From positions 1 to 64,000 of the forward strand of contig NZ_CAMLFE010000004.1 in the NCBI RefSeq assembly GCF_946479275.1: a stretch of DNA of 64,000 bases, read 5' to 3'. A program made the translations under genes and the position numbers. The notes below the pieces were generated by a model. That model saw nothing but the letters and a program-made list of their open reading frames with translations, was not told where the DNA came from and made no database searches. The DNA comes from an uncultured Bartonella sp. (GTDB lineage Bacteria; Pseudomonadota; Alphaproteobacteria; Rhizobiales; Rhizobiaceae). This document shows positions 29,664 through 40,007 of this stretch, piece after piece (position 1 is the stretch's first letter; each line of letters opens with the position of its first letter).

Positions 29664-29842
29664 TAAAATTGCCCTCCTCGGAAGTACTGCAGGATCGATA
29701 CTGCCTTTTAATAACAGGAAATCTTATTGCCTAAAACCGTTAATACACAAGATAAAGTTATCGCGATAAGAGATATTTTTCTATTGATACAATTTAGCAC
29801 TAGACAAGAATTTTTTACTCGCTAAATTTCGCGGCGGAGGAA

Positions 29843-29850
29843 TTTGCAAA
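29843..29850 (+). promoter_or_regulatory. TTTGCAAA palindrome just before prpE
   Basis: An 8-bp palindrome matching the half-site reported for the short-chain fatty acyl-CoA regulator PccR (TTTGCAAA-N4-TTTGCAAA) lies 17 bp upstream of the prpE start. The second half-site is missing. Chance occurrence of an 8-mer in a 64-kb window is about one, so this is weak. Confidence 0.3.
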
Positions 29851-29866
29851 CTGGGAGGGTTGCATA

Positions 29867-31777
29867 ATGTCGTCTTACAAACAGATTTATAATAAGTGTT
29901 TAAAGCATCCTGAAGAATTCTGGGGTGAAGCTGCCCGTCTGATCGACTGGTTTGAACCATATGACAAGGTGTTTGATAAAAATGCCGGAGTTTATGGGCG
30001 CTGGTTTACGGGCGGCAAGACGAACGCTTGCTACAATGCTGTTGACCGCCACGTCAAAGCGGGACGTGGTGCTCAAGTGGCTATCTATTATGATAGTCCG
30101 GTAAGCAATGGTAAAAGAGCGATTACCTATCAGGAACTTTATGAAGAAGTGCAGGCTCTTGCCGCCTTTATGCAGGATATCGGCATAAAAAAAGGTGACC
30201 GCGTTCTCATTTATATGCCAATGATTCCGCAGGTATTTACTTCGGTCTTTGCTTGTGCACGCATCGGAGCCGTGCATTCAATCGTTTTTGGAGGATTTTC
30301 TGCCAAGGAACTCGCCATCCGCATTGATGATTGCAAGCCGAAACTTATCATTGCTGCCTCTTGCGGTATTGAGCCAAACCGCATTGTTCCTTATCAAGCA
30401 ATGGTCAATCAGGCCATAAAAATTGCAAAGCATGACGTGGAACATTGCATTGTTCACGAACGGCCGATTACCCAAAAAGCCCCCGAGGGACTTTTTACCT
30501 TAAAAGAGGGGCGTGATTTTGATTACGCCAAAATACTTAAGGAAAATATCGGCCGCAAAGTCCCGTGTGCCGAGCTTTCGGCAACCGACCCGCTCTATAT
30601 CCTTTATACATCCGGCACTACCGGAAAACCTAAAGGGGTCATGCGCGATATAGGCGGTTATATTGTAGCACTGGCATGGACAATGGGGGCTGTATTCAAC
30701 GTCAAAGCCGGTGAAGTTATGTTTACCGCTTCCGATGTCGGCTGGGTGGTAGGGCATTCCTATATCCTTTATGCGCCACTCATCGTGGGGGCAACAACTG
30801 TACTTTTCGAGGGAAAACCGATCGGCACACCGGATCCGGGGACATTTTGGCGTATATGTGAAGACTATAATGTACGCTCGTTTTTTTCTGCTCCGACCGC
30901 ATTTCGTTCGATCAAACGCGAAGACCCCGACGGGAATTATGCAAAGCCTTATAAATTATCCAATTTGCAAACCATGTTTGTTGCCGGAGAACGGGCGGAT
31001 CCCGATACTTTACAATGGGTAACTAACCTTTTTCATGTACCGGTCATCGACAATTGGTGGCAAACGGAAACCGGTTGGCCGATTGCAGCCAATCCACTGG
31101 GACTGGGGCTTTTGCCCATTAAATTGGGTTCACCGGCTTGCCCGATGCCGGGCTTTGTCATCGACGTTCTTGATGATGACGGCAACAAGGTCGCGCCTGG
31201 TACATTTGGCAATTTGGCATTTCGTCTTCCTCTCCCGCCCGGTTGCTTGCCAACTTTATGGAATTCCGACGAACAATTCAAAAAAACCTATCTTGAACGC
31301 TTCCCCGGTTATTATAATTCTTCGGATGCGGGCTATATCGATGAAGATGGTTATGTGTTTGTCATGAGCCGCACCGATGATATTATCAATGTTGCCGGTC
31401 ACCGGCTTTCTACCGGTGGTATGGAAGAAGCACTGGCAGGACATCAGGATATTGCCGAATGTGCAGTTATCGGCATTAAAGACAATCTGAAAGGGCAGGT
31501 TCCCTGCGGTTTTATTGTCCTCAAACATAATGTCGAAAGGGAAGACGCCATCATTGAAAAGGAATGCATTGCCCGCATCCGCGAGATTATCGGACCGGTT
31601 GCAGCATTCAAACTCGTTATGACAGTACGCAAATTGCCAAAAACCCGTTCGGGTAAAATCCTGCGCGCTGTCATACGACAAATTGTAGATGGTGAAGAAT
31701 GGTCAACGCCAAGCACAATTGAAGATCCTTCAACACTTGTGGAAATTCAGGAGATGGTGAAAACCCGCCATTTTTGA
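29867..31777 (+). CDS. prpE: propionate--CoA ligase (acyl-CoA synthetase)
   Basis: AMP-forming synthetase activating propionate (or acetate) to its CoA thioester. 636 residues. The P-loop motif is YTSGTTGKPKGV near residue 246; later motifs are NWWQTETGWPIA, SDAGYIDEDGYVFVMSRTDDIINVAGHRLSTGGMEE and the catalytic lysine region KLPKTRSGKILRAVIR. The sequence fits the PrpE subgroup better than Acs. The window also holds the enzymes that take propionyl-CoA to succinyl-CoA, which supports the propionate call. The ATG at 29867 has GGGAGG 13 bases upstream. A strong terminator follows, so it is monocistronic. Confidence 0.88.
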   Translation: MSSYKQIYNKCLKHPEEFWGEAARLIDWFEPYDKVFDKNAGVYGRWFTGGKTNACYNAVDRHVKAGRGAQVAIYYDSPVSNGKRAITYQELYEEVQALAAFMQDIGIKKGDRVLIYMPMIPQVFTSVFACARIGAVHSIVFGGFSAKELAIRIDDCKPKLIIAASCGIEPNRIVPYQAMVNQAIKIAKHDVEHCIVHERPITQKAPEGLFTLKEGRDFDYAKILKENIGRKVPCAELSATDPLYILYTSGTTGKPKGVMRDIGGYIVALAWTMGAVFNVKAGEVMFTASDVGWVVGHSYILYAPLIVGATTVLFEGKPIGTPDPGTFWRICEDYNVRSFFSAPTAFRSIKREDPDGNYAKPYKLSNLQTMFVAGERADPDTLQWVTNLFHVPVIDNWWQTETGWPIAANPLGLGLLPIKLGSPACPMPGFVIDVLDDDGNKVAPGTFGNLAFRLPLPPGCLPTLWNSDEQFKKTYLERFPGYYNSSDAGYIDEDGYVFVMSRTDDIINVAGHRLSTGGMEEALAGHQDIAECAVIGIKDNLKGQVPCGFIVLKHNVEREDAIIEKECIARIREIIGPVAAFKLVMTVRKLPKTRSGKILRAVIRQIVDGEEWSTPSTIEDPSTLVEIQEMVKTRHF

Positions 31778-31814
31778 AGGATAGGTGAATTCATTGACTT
31801 GACCGGAATGACAA

Positions 31815-31850
31815 GCGGGGAGGTAGCCCAAATGGTTACCTTCCCTTTTT
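31815..31850 (+). terminator. rho-independent terminator after prpE
   Basis: GGGGAGGTAGCC (31817-31828) pairs with GGTTACCTTCCC (31834-31845) through 12 bp including two G-U wobbles, with a 5-nt loop and then TTTTT. It begins about 40 nt after the prpE stop. Confidence 0.92.
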
Positions 31851-32160
31851 ATAAGAAATACGCACCTGTTTTTAAAAAGAATTCTTTGCAAGAATTTGTA
31901 TAGTATTTTTAATAGGATAAACTGCGAGGATCAATGCTGATGACCGATTTTCGATTTTTAATGGCTGGTAAAGAAAAATATCTCCGAATATAAATGAATA
32001 GAATACATTGAACAAACAGCCGCGCCACTTGGCGCTATTTTAATGGATGTCATGTTCAAATGAAAATTGTTACCGATGGTTATTGTCGTTCTTGCATATT
32101 ATCAAAGTAAAGAATCCGGTATGTGAGTTTTGGTCGTTCAGTCTTTTATGACATGCCGGA
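31851..32160. other. intergenic region, nothing recognised
   Basis: 310 bp between the prpE terminator and the 3' end of the LysR gene. AT-rich, with no gene or clear hairpin. Confidence 0.5.
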
Positions 32161-33051
32161 TTAACGATTATGCGCAATAAAAAAATCGATAAAAGCACGC
32201 AGTGCCGCCCGCATTTTTTGTTGCGGGTAATAGATATAAAATCCTGGAAAAGACGGCGTCCAATCTTCCATCACTTTGATAAGCTTACCTTCCTTGATTG
32301 CGTCCTTCACGTAATTTTCGAAAACATAGGCAAGTCCGGCATTCTGAAGCACCGCATCTACTACCAATTGATGGTTGTTGAGGATAAGTTGTTCCGGTGG
32401 CGTGACTGTATATTTTTTCCGCCCCTTTTCAAATTCCCAAACATAAGTCCGCTTTTCGTTAAACCGGTATAAAATTGCTTTATGATTTTTCAGATCGGTA
32501 GGATCACGGGGAGCCGGATGTGTTTCGAAATATTTTGGCGTTGCCACAAGAACACTTCGCAAATCTCCTCCTATTTTTGCCGCTATCATATCCTTTTCGA
32601 CTTGTTCATGGATACGGATTCCAGCGTCATAACCCGATTTGACAATATCAACGAAACGATTGTCGATGACGAGATCAAGGATAATATCGGGGTAAGCTTC
32701 GCTGAACGCCCCCAAATAAGGCGCGATCACAAACTTGGCTGCCGAATAACCGGTATTTATGCGCAACAAACCCGATATCTTGTTATGGGTTGCTTTGGCG
32801 GCATTAAAGCCATCCTCGATCACTCTAAGCGCAGAAGCGGTTTCATGCATAAGAACCTTGCCTGCTTCGCTCAAGCCAAGACTGCGCGTTGTACGGTTGA
32901 AAAGTTGGACACCCAGACTTTCTTCCAGTTTTCCAACTGCATAAGATACCGCTGACGGCGCAATATTCAGTCTTTTCGCCGCTGTCCGAAAACTGCCTTC
33001 TTCCACCACTGTCTCGAAAATGAGCAAATGGGAGAGTTGTTGCCTGTCCAT
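32161..33051 (-). CDS. LysR-family transcriptional regulator
   Basis: A 296-residue regulator with the LysR winged-helix N-terminus (LLIFETVVEEGSFRTAAKRLNIAPSAVSYAVGKLEESLGVQLFNRTTRSLGLSEAG) and a two-lobed effector-binding domain beginning near residue 90 (GLLRINTGYSAAKFVIAPYLGAF). Within the family it looks like the AaeR/PA0477-type clade that often controls neighbouring oxidoreductases. It is divergent from an aldo/keto reductase with 131 bp between starts, the classical layout for a LysR regulator and its target. The inducer is unknown. Confidence 0.9.
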   Translation of the reverse strand: MDRQQLSHLLIFETVVEEGSFRTAAKRLNIAPSAVSYAVGKLEESLGVQLFNRTTRSLGLSEAGKVLMHETASALRVIEDGFNAAKATHNKISGLLRINTGYSAAKFVIAPYLGAFSEAYPDIILDLVIDNRFVDIVKSGYDAGIRIHEQVEKDMIAAKIGGDLRSVLVATPKYFETHPAPRDPTDLKNHKAILYRFNEKRTYVWEFEKGRKKYTVTPPEQLILNNHQLVVDAVLQNAGLAYVFENYVKDAIKEGKLIKVMEDWTPSFPGFYIYYPQQKMRAALRAFIDFFIAHNR

Positions 33052-33179
33052 AAATTCCGCATCCTCTATTGTTCTAATTTTTAGATCATAATTAGCGAAT
33101 TAAATAGTATAAACAAACAATGAATATTCCTTTAGAGTTTTAAAAAATAGCCAAACAGACAAAAATAAAGAGGAATTGA

Positions 33180-34172
<993 letters not shown>

Positions 34173-34758
34173 ACTGTCATCCGGATTATTAAAGCCGGTT
34201 AAGCAGGCTTTTTAACCTTCATCAGTAGACGGCTGAATAGAAAATAATCAGGAGTGTGAATGACCATTCAAATTATGGTATTCACACTCCCGCTTTATAA
34301 AATTCAAGGCCGTTTCATCGGTTCACGATGCTGTTTCCGGCTATAGACCCACAAAATGTCAACAAATAGCACCACCGGTTTCATGTGTCGTTTTAAAAAT
34401 CGGAAATGCAAAATGCAACGGGAAAGAAATGGCAAGTGCAGTGCGAAAAAGGCAATGTCTTGCGCATAATATGAGCTAACAATGGGAGGGGAGATATAGC
34501 TCTCCCTTTATAATCTTACCATTGACCAAGTTATTGCCATAACTGTGATCCTTATAGTGATCAAAAAGTGCTCGAATGCCTGAGTTATTTATCATGCATT
34601 TCTAATTATGGACAAATTCGAAAACTTTATTTACCTCGTTCGACCCTTCAGTTTTTCAAAACAATTTTTCTGAAACGACCAACGCTATCAAACAGGTCCA
34701 GTCCTTTCCGCTTTTATGAGCTGAACCTTTCCAGAGCATCATTAATTGGCAAATGGCT
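34173..34758. other. intergenic region with hairpins
   Basis: 586 bp between the convergent aldo/keto reductase and propionate regulator genes. It contains a long hairpin at 34251-34290 and a smaller GGGAGA/TCTCCC stem near 34489-34505. A 64-codon frame at 34568-34762 is not convincing. Confidence 0.55.
34251..34290 (+). terminator. hairpin after the aldo/keto reductase
   Basis: GGAGTGTGAAT (34251-34261) pairs with ATTCACACTCC (34280-34290), with a one-base bulge and a further ACCAT/ATGGT stem inside. It is strong but lacks a U tract (CGCTTTATAA follows), so it may be a structural element rather than a simple terminator. Confidence 0.45.
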
Positions 34759-36177
34759 TTAGCCGATTTGCTCCAATGTATAGGGTAATACATCGCGCTG
34801 ATTATAATTGACCGACAGTTTATGCTTGAGAGGTGGAGCTGCCCGACTTGGACATGCCGTGCGTGAACAGATCCGGCATGAAATGCCTATCGGCTCGTAA
34901 GCGGCGTTATTCTCGAGATTGAGACCATCGGCATAAACAAATTGTGAAGCATTCGATATTTCGCAACCGAAAGCCAGAGCATAATGAGGATGCGGGCTGT
35001 GATAGCCGCCGTTCCGCTTTACCACCTGAACGGCCAGACAAAGATAACGCACGCCATCCGGTGTTTCGGCAAGTTGCCTTATAATATTGCCAGGAGTTTC
35101 AAAAGCCTGATGAGCATTCCAGACGGGACAAGCTGCACCATAGCGGCCAAATTGCAATTTCACGGCACTGTGCCGCTTGGTTATATTGCCTGCACGGTCA
35201 ATGCGGGCAAAGAAAATCGGTACCCCTTTTTCACCCGGGCGTTGCAAGGTTGAAAGCCGGTGGCATACCTGTTCCAATGACACGCTAAAACGGGCAGCAA
35301 GCAGCTCGATATCATGGCGCAACAGATTGGCGGTGCGCAAAAAAGGTTTATAGGGCAAAACCAGTGCACCGGCGAAATAGTTATAAAGTCCGATACGACA
35401 AATCTCGTTGGCTTCTTCCGATTTGAAAGATGCTTTTTTGATAATCTCGTCACAAAGTGGATCGGCTTCGAACTGTGCAAGCTGAACCGCCAGTTGGAAA
35501 GTGCGTTGTTGCGGAGCAACATAGGGATTTAGCGTCAAAACACGGCTCTTGGGGTCAAATTGGCGAACCATTCCATTATCATCTGTGCCCCAGCGTATAA
35601 GAACCTGATGACGTTCTTCAAGTCGCTGAATAATGGCGGAATGATTGTCGCTCTCACCGATTCCGATCTCGGCGGCGAGCCGTTCGGCACTGCGGTCGAG
35701 ATCGTCGATATAATTATCGACAAAATGGAAAAAGTCGCGCACCTCTTCATAAGGTAAAACTTCCGTGAGGCCACTTGCCTGTAACCGGCCGTCGGTGCTT
35801 GCCAATTGTTCGGAAGCCAGCCGATAGGCCTGATGACACGTAATAAGTGCACGCGCAAGACCCGGCGCATTTTGTGTAATAAGCCGTAATTCCTGCATGC
35901 CTGCCCGATTATTTTTGAACAGCGGATCGCTCAGAGTTTCACTTAAAGCAGAGAGTAAACGGTCATCCTCACCAGACGAAAGACTGGAAATATCGATATG
36001 GAATTTTTCCGCCAATGATAGAAGAACTGCTGCCGAGACAGGCCGCTGGTTATTTTCAATCTGGTTGAGATATGAGGTGGAAATGCCGATACGCTCGGCA
36101 AAATGGGCTTGCGTCAATTGCTGATCTTCCCGCAATTTGCGCACTTTCCGACCGATATAAAGTTTTCCGATAGCCAT
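34759..36177 (-). CDS. XRE-type regulator of the short-chain fatty acyl-CoA (ScfR/PccR) family
   Basis: A 472-residue regulator. The N-terminal helix-turn-helix is LYIGRKVRKLREDQQLTQAHFAERIGISTSYLNQIENNQRPVS. The large C-terminal part resembles the DUF2083/IrrE-like region of RamB, PccR and MccR regulators, which sense short-chain acyl-CoA. A Cys cluster, CRICSRTACPSR, lies near the C-terminus as in that family. It is divergent from pccB-pccA-mcm-mce, so regulation of propionyl-CoA assimilation is the natural inference; PccR does this in Rhodobacter. The frame reaches a TTG at 36240, but ATG 36177 starts the HTH properly. No Shine-Dalgarno is evident; tandem repeats sit directly before the start. 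Confidence 0.82.
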   Translation of the reverse strand: MAIGKLYIGRKVRKLREDQQLTQAHFAERIGISTSYLNQIENNQRPVSAAVLLSLAEKFHIDISSLSSGEDDRLLSALSETLSDPLFKNNRAGMQELRLITQNAPGLARALITCHQAYRLASEQLASTDGRLQASGLTEVLPYEEVRDFFHFVDNYIDDLDRSAERLAAEIGIGESDNHSAIIQRLEERHQVLIRWGTDDNGMVRQFDPKSRVLTLNPYVAPQQRTFQLAVQLAQFEADPLCDEIIKKASFKSEEANEICRIGLYNYFAGALVLPYKPFLRTANLLRHDIELLAARFSVSLEQVCHRLSTLQRPGEKGVPIFFARIDRAGNITKRHSAVKLQFGRYGAACPVWNAHQAFETPGNIIRQLAETPDGVRYLCLAVQVVKRNGGYHSPHPHYALAFGCEISNASQFVYADGLNLENNAAYEPIGISCRICSRTACPSRAAPPLKHKLSVNYNQRDVLPYTLEQIG

Positions 36178-36180
36178 TTT

Positions 36181-36210
36181 TTCACAATTTCGCAATTTAC
36201 AATTTGCATT
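36181..36210. promoter_or_regulatory. tandem 7-8 bp repeats, candidate operator of the propionate regulator
   Basis: On the plus strand TTCACAAT, TTCGCAAT, TTACAAT and TTGCAT follow each other without a gap, immediately upstream of the regulator ATG. The last units resemble degenerate TTTGCAAA half-sites. Autoregulation is inferred. Confidence 0.4.
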
Positions 36211-36323
36211 TTTATAACTTATGCATTCGCACACGATCAAGCTTTATTATTTTTTTGGCTGTGATAGCTTCGAATCGTGGAGGAAAAAGGCTTTGCCTTT
36301 ATCGATCGAATACATGTGGGAGG

Positions 36324-36369
36324 AAAAGAAAAGGCTGCGGTTGGAGAAAACGCGCCTTTTCTTTTTTTT
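36324..36369 (+). terminator. terminator-like hairpin in the pccB leader
   Basis: AAAAGAAAAGGC (36324-36335) and GCCTTTTCTTTT (36354-36365) are perfect 12-bp arms, and the T run continues to 36369 (eight T). It has the shape of an intrinsic terminator reading toward pccB, 89 bp before its start. It could attenuate the operon or end a short RNA from the regulator/pccB gap. Confidence 0.55.
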
Positions 36370-36457
36370 GACCCGATATCTATTCCTCGCACAATAGCAT
36401 CATCGAAAAGTGTAACGGGATGCGTTTTAGCGGTTCTTAAAAACCGAGGGAGGAACA

Positions 36458-37990
36458 ATGCTTGCAACATTGCAACAATTGGAAGAACGGCGCCAGAGTG
36501 CCCGCCTTGGTGGTGGAGAGCGCCGCATAGACTCTCAACATAAAAAAGGCAAGCTCACGGCTCGCGAACGCATAGAGGTTCTTCTCGATGCCGGTTCCTT
36601 TGAAGAATATGACATGTTCGTCAACCACCGTTGTACCGACTTCGGCATGGAAGAACAAAAATACGCCGGCGACGGCGTCGTCACCGGCTGGGGAACAATC
36701 AACGGCCGACAGGTTTACGTTTTTTCTCAGGATTTTACCGTTCTTGGCGGTTCACTCTCTGAAACGCATGCGCAAAAAATTTGCAAAATCATGGATATGG
36801 CCGCGCGCAATGGCGCTCCGGTTATCGGCCTTAATGATTCCGGTGGTGCGCGCATCCAGGAAGGTGTTGCCTCGCTTGCAGGTTATGCCGAAGTTTTCCG
36901 TCGCAATGTCGAAGCTTCAGGCGTGATACCACAAATTTCTGTCATTATGGGACCTTGTGCCGGTGGAGCCGTCTATTCACCGGCAATGACCGATTTTATT
37001 TTTATGGTCCGTGACTCATCCTATATGTTTGTCACCGGTCCCGATGTTGTAAAAACTGTCACCAATGAAATTGTCACTGCCGAAGAATTGGGTGGCGCAA
37101 CAACCCACACTAAAAAGTCTTCTGTTGCTGACGGGGCTTTTGAAAATGATATCGAAGCATTGGAAAATATCCGGCTGCTTTTCGACTATCTGCCGTTAAA
37201 TAGTAAAGAAAAGCCGCCTGTGCGGCCTTTTTACGATGACACCGAACGGCTCGATATGAAGCTTGATACGCTTATTCCCGATTCATCCACAAAGCCCTAC
37301 GACATGAAAGAGCTTATTTTAAGTGTAGCCGATGAGGGCTCATTTTTCGAAATCAAAGAGAATTTTGCAAAAAATCTGATAACCGGTTTTATCCGTATTG
37401 AAGGACGCACCGTCGGCGTCGTTGCAAACCAGCCAATGGTGCTCGCAGGATGTCTTGATATTGACACTGCCCGCAAAGGCGCACGCTTTGTACGCTTTTG
37501 TGACGCTTTCAATATTCCGATCCTTACACTTGTCGATGTTCCCGGTTTCCTGCCCGGTACCTCGCAGGAATATAACGGCGTTATTATTCACGGCTCGAAA
37601 TTGCTCTTTGCCTATAGCGAGGCGACCGTTCCGATGGTGACGGTCATAACCCGGAAAGCCTATGGCGGCGCCTATGATGTGATGGCATCAAAACACATTG
37701 GTGCCGATATCAACTATGCCTGGCCAACGGCGGAAATTGCTGTCATGGGGGCAAAAGGGGCCACTGAAATTCTCCACCGGTCTCATCTTGATGACAAAGA
37801 GGAGATTGCCCGCCTGACGCAAGAATATGAAAAACGTTTTGCCAATCCTTTTATTGCTGCCGAGCGCGGTTTTATTGACGAAGTGATCATGCCTCATTCC
37901 ACCCGCAAAAGAGTGGCGCGGGCATTTGCAGCCCTTCGGAATAAAAAAGTCGAAAATCGTGATCGCAAACATGACACTATCCCGCTCTGA
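36458..37990 (+). CDS. pccB: propionyl-CoA carboxylase beta subunit (carboxyltransferase)
   Basis: The carboxyltransferase moves CO2 from biotin to propionyl-CoA, giving D-methylmalonyl-CoA. 510 residues with N- and C-terminal crotonase-like halves. The N half has [27 protein letters not shown] and [20 protein letters not shown]; the C half has [48 protein letters not shown] and [12 protein letters not shown]. It is followed by the alpha subunit after 8 bp. GAGGGAGGAAC precedes the ATG. Confidence 0.95.
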   Translation: MLATLQQLEERRQSARLGGGERRIDSQHKKGKLTARERIEVLLDAGSFEEYDMFVNHRCTDFGMEEQKYAGDGVVTGWGTINGRQVYVFSQDFTVLGGSLSETHAQKICKIMDMAARNGAPVIGLNDSGGARIQEGVASLAGYAEVFRRNVEASGVIPQISVIMGPCAGGAVYSPAMTDFIFMVRDSSYMFVTGPDVVKTVTNEIVTAEELGGATTHTKKSSVADGAFENDIEALENIRLLFDYLPLNSKEKPPVRPFYDDTERLDMKLDTLIPDSSTKPYDMKELILSVADEGSFFEIKENFAKNLITGFIRIEGRTVGVVANQPMVLAGCLDIDTARKGARFVRFCDAFNIPILTLVDVPGFLPGTSQEYNGVIIHGSKLLFAYSEATVPMVTVITRKAYGGAYDVMASKHIGADINYAWPTAEIAVMGAKGATEILHRSHLDDKEEIARLTQEYEKRFANPFIAAERGFIDEVIMPHSTRKRVARAFAALRNKKVENRDRKHDTIPL

Positions 37991-37998
37991 GGCTTCAA

Positions 37999-40005
37999 AT
38001 GATTAAAAAAATCCTGATTGCCAATCGTGGCGAAATCGCTTGTCGCGTCATTCGTACGGCAAAACAAATGGGCATCAAAACCGTTGCTGTCTATTCGGAT
38101 GCCGATGCCAATGCTCTTCATGTACGCCAAGCCGACGAGGCTATCCATATTGGCGCCTCGCCTTCATCCCAATCCTATCTCGACATTGAAAAAATCATTG
38201 CTGCAGTCAAACAGAGCAATGCCGATGCGGTTCATCCGGGCTATGGCTTTTTGTCGGAAAATCCTGCTTTTGCCGATCGGCTGGAACAGGAAGGAATTAT
38301 ATTGATCGGGCCGCCGGCAAATGCCATGCGTGCTATGGGTGACAAGATTACTTCCAAAAAATTGGCCGCCGAAGCCGGCGTTTCAACTGTTCCCGGACAC
38401 ATGGGACTGATTGATGATGGAGATCATGCCGTAAAAATCGCGCGTGAAATCGGCTATCCGGTCATGATCAAAGCCTCTGCCGGTGGCGGCGGTAAAGGCA
38501 TGCGCATTGCATGGAATGATGAAGAAGCAAGGGAAGGATTTCAGGCATCGAAAAATGAAGCAAAATCATCTTTCGGAGACGACCGTATTTTTATCGAAAA
38601 ATTTGTCAGTGAACCGCGCCATATCGAAATCCAGATCATGGGCGATAAGCATGGCGACATTATCTATCTCAATGAAAGAGAATGTTCTATCCAGCGGCGC
38701 AACCAGAAGGTGATTGAAGAAGCTCCTTCACCTTTTCTTGACGAAAAAACCCGCAAAGCCATGGGAGAACAAGCGGTTGCTCTCGCCCGTGCTGTCAATT
38801 ATCACTCTGCCGGTACGGTAGAATTTATTGTTGATGGCAAACGGAATTTTTACTTTTTGGAAATGAATACCCGTTTGCAAGTTGAACATCCGGTCACCGA
38901 AATGATTACCGGACTTGATCTTGTCGAACTGATGATTCGTATTGCCGACGGAGAAGCTTTGCCGCTTTCCCAAAATGACGTCAAACGTAATGGCTGGGCG
39001 CTGGAATGCCGGATCTATGCCGAGGATCCCTATCGGAATTTCCTTCCCTCTACCGGAAGACTAACCCGTTATAATCCCCCTGTTGCAACCGGTGACAATG
39101 ATGAAGTGAGAATACGTAACGATGGCGGCGTCTATGAAGGGGGAGAAATCTCGATCTATTATGACCCGATGATTTCGAAACTCGTTACATGGGGAAAAAA
39201 TCGTCAAATGGCAATTCATACCATGCAAGAAGCTCTCGACAGTTTCGAACTTGAAGGCATCGGAAACAATTTGCCATTTCTTTCGGCGGTCATGCGGCAA
39301 AAACGCTTTCAGGAAGGCAAATTAACCACCGCCTATATTGCTGAAGAATTTCCTGATGGCTTTCATGGCGTCTCGCCAACGGATGATGAAGCACGTTCGT
39401 TCGCAGCTATTGCCGCATTTATCAATTGGAAATTGCAAGAACGGGCGGCTATGATTTCCGGCACGCTCGACAACCACCGGCGCATTGTAAAAAATCAATG
39501 GGTGGTGTCGATTTTCGACCAGTCTTTTCCTTTGGTTATTGCCGTTGATAAAGCCGGAGCCAAATTGGAATTTGCCGATGGCGAACAGATTTCGCTTGAA
39601 AGCCATTGGCTACCCGGCATGACTATTTGCGAATTTTCTGTTTCCGACCGGTCGAACATGGTTGTGAAGGTCGATGTCAAAGGAACATCCATAAGATTGC
39701 GCCACGGTGGTATTGACGCAATTGCCCATGTCAGGGAGCCCAATATTGCTGCTCTTGCAGCACTCATGCCAAAAAAATTGCCCCCCGATACATCCAAAAT
39801 GTTGTTATGCCCGATGCCCGGCGTCATTACCGCGGTTTTTGTCAAAAAAGGTGATGAAGTCGAAATCGGCCAACCTCTTGCGATCGTTGAAGCGATGAAA
39901 ATGGAAAATATGCTGAGGTCGGAAAAGAAAAGCAAAATTGGCGAGATTTCGGTGAAAGTCGGACAAAGTCTCGGTGTTGACGAAACCATCATGGAGTTCG
40001 AATAG
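37999..40005 (+). CDS. pccA: propionyl-CoA carboxylase alpha subunit (biotin carboxylase and biotin carrier)
   Basis: 668 residues. The biotin carboxylase domain (1-450) starts [34 protein letters not shown], with ATP-grasp loop [15 protein letters not shown] near residue 158 and [26 protein letters not shown] linker domain follows, then the biotin carrier with EAMKMEN; the biotinylated lysine is Lys634. Pairing with pccB and the downstream mutase and epimerase identifies propionyl-CoA rather than methylcrotonyl-CoA as substrate. It ends 2 bp before the mutase start. Confidence 0.95.
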   Translation: MIKKILIANRGEIACRVIRTAKQMGIKTVAVYSDADANALHVRQADEAIHIGASPSSQSYLDIEKIIAAVKQSNADAVHPGYGFLSENPAFADRLEQEGIILIGPPANAMRAMGDKITSKKLAAEAGVSTVPGHMGLIDDGDHAVKIAREIGYPVMIKASAGGGGKGMRIAWNDEEAREGFQASKNEAKSSFGDDRIFIEKFVSEPRHIEIQIMGDKHGDIIYLNERECSIQRRNQKVIEEAPSPFLDEKTRKAMGEQAVALARAVNYHSAGTVEFIVDGKRNFYFLEMNTRLQVEHPVTEMITGLDLVELMIRIADGEALPLSQNDVKRNGWALECRIYAEDPYRNFLPSTGRLTRYNPPVATGDNDEVRIRNDGGVYEGGEISIYYDPMISKLVTWGKNRQMAIHTMQEALDSFELEGIGNNLPFLSAVMRQKRFQEGKLTTAYIAEEFPDGFHGVSPTDDEARSFAAIAAFINWKLQERAAMISGTLDNHRRIVKNQWVVSIFDQSFPLVIAVDKAGAKLEFADGEQISLESHWLPGMTICEFSVSDRSNMVVKVDVKGTSIRLRHGGIDAIAHVREPNIAALAALMPKKLPPDTSKMLLCPMPGVITAVFVKKGDEVEIGQPLAIVEAMKMENMLRSEKKSKIGEISVKVGQSLGVDETIMEFE

Positions 40006-40007
40006 AC

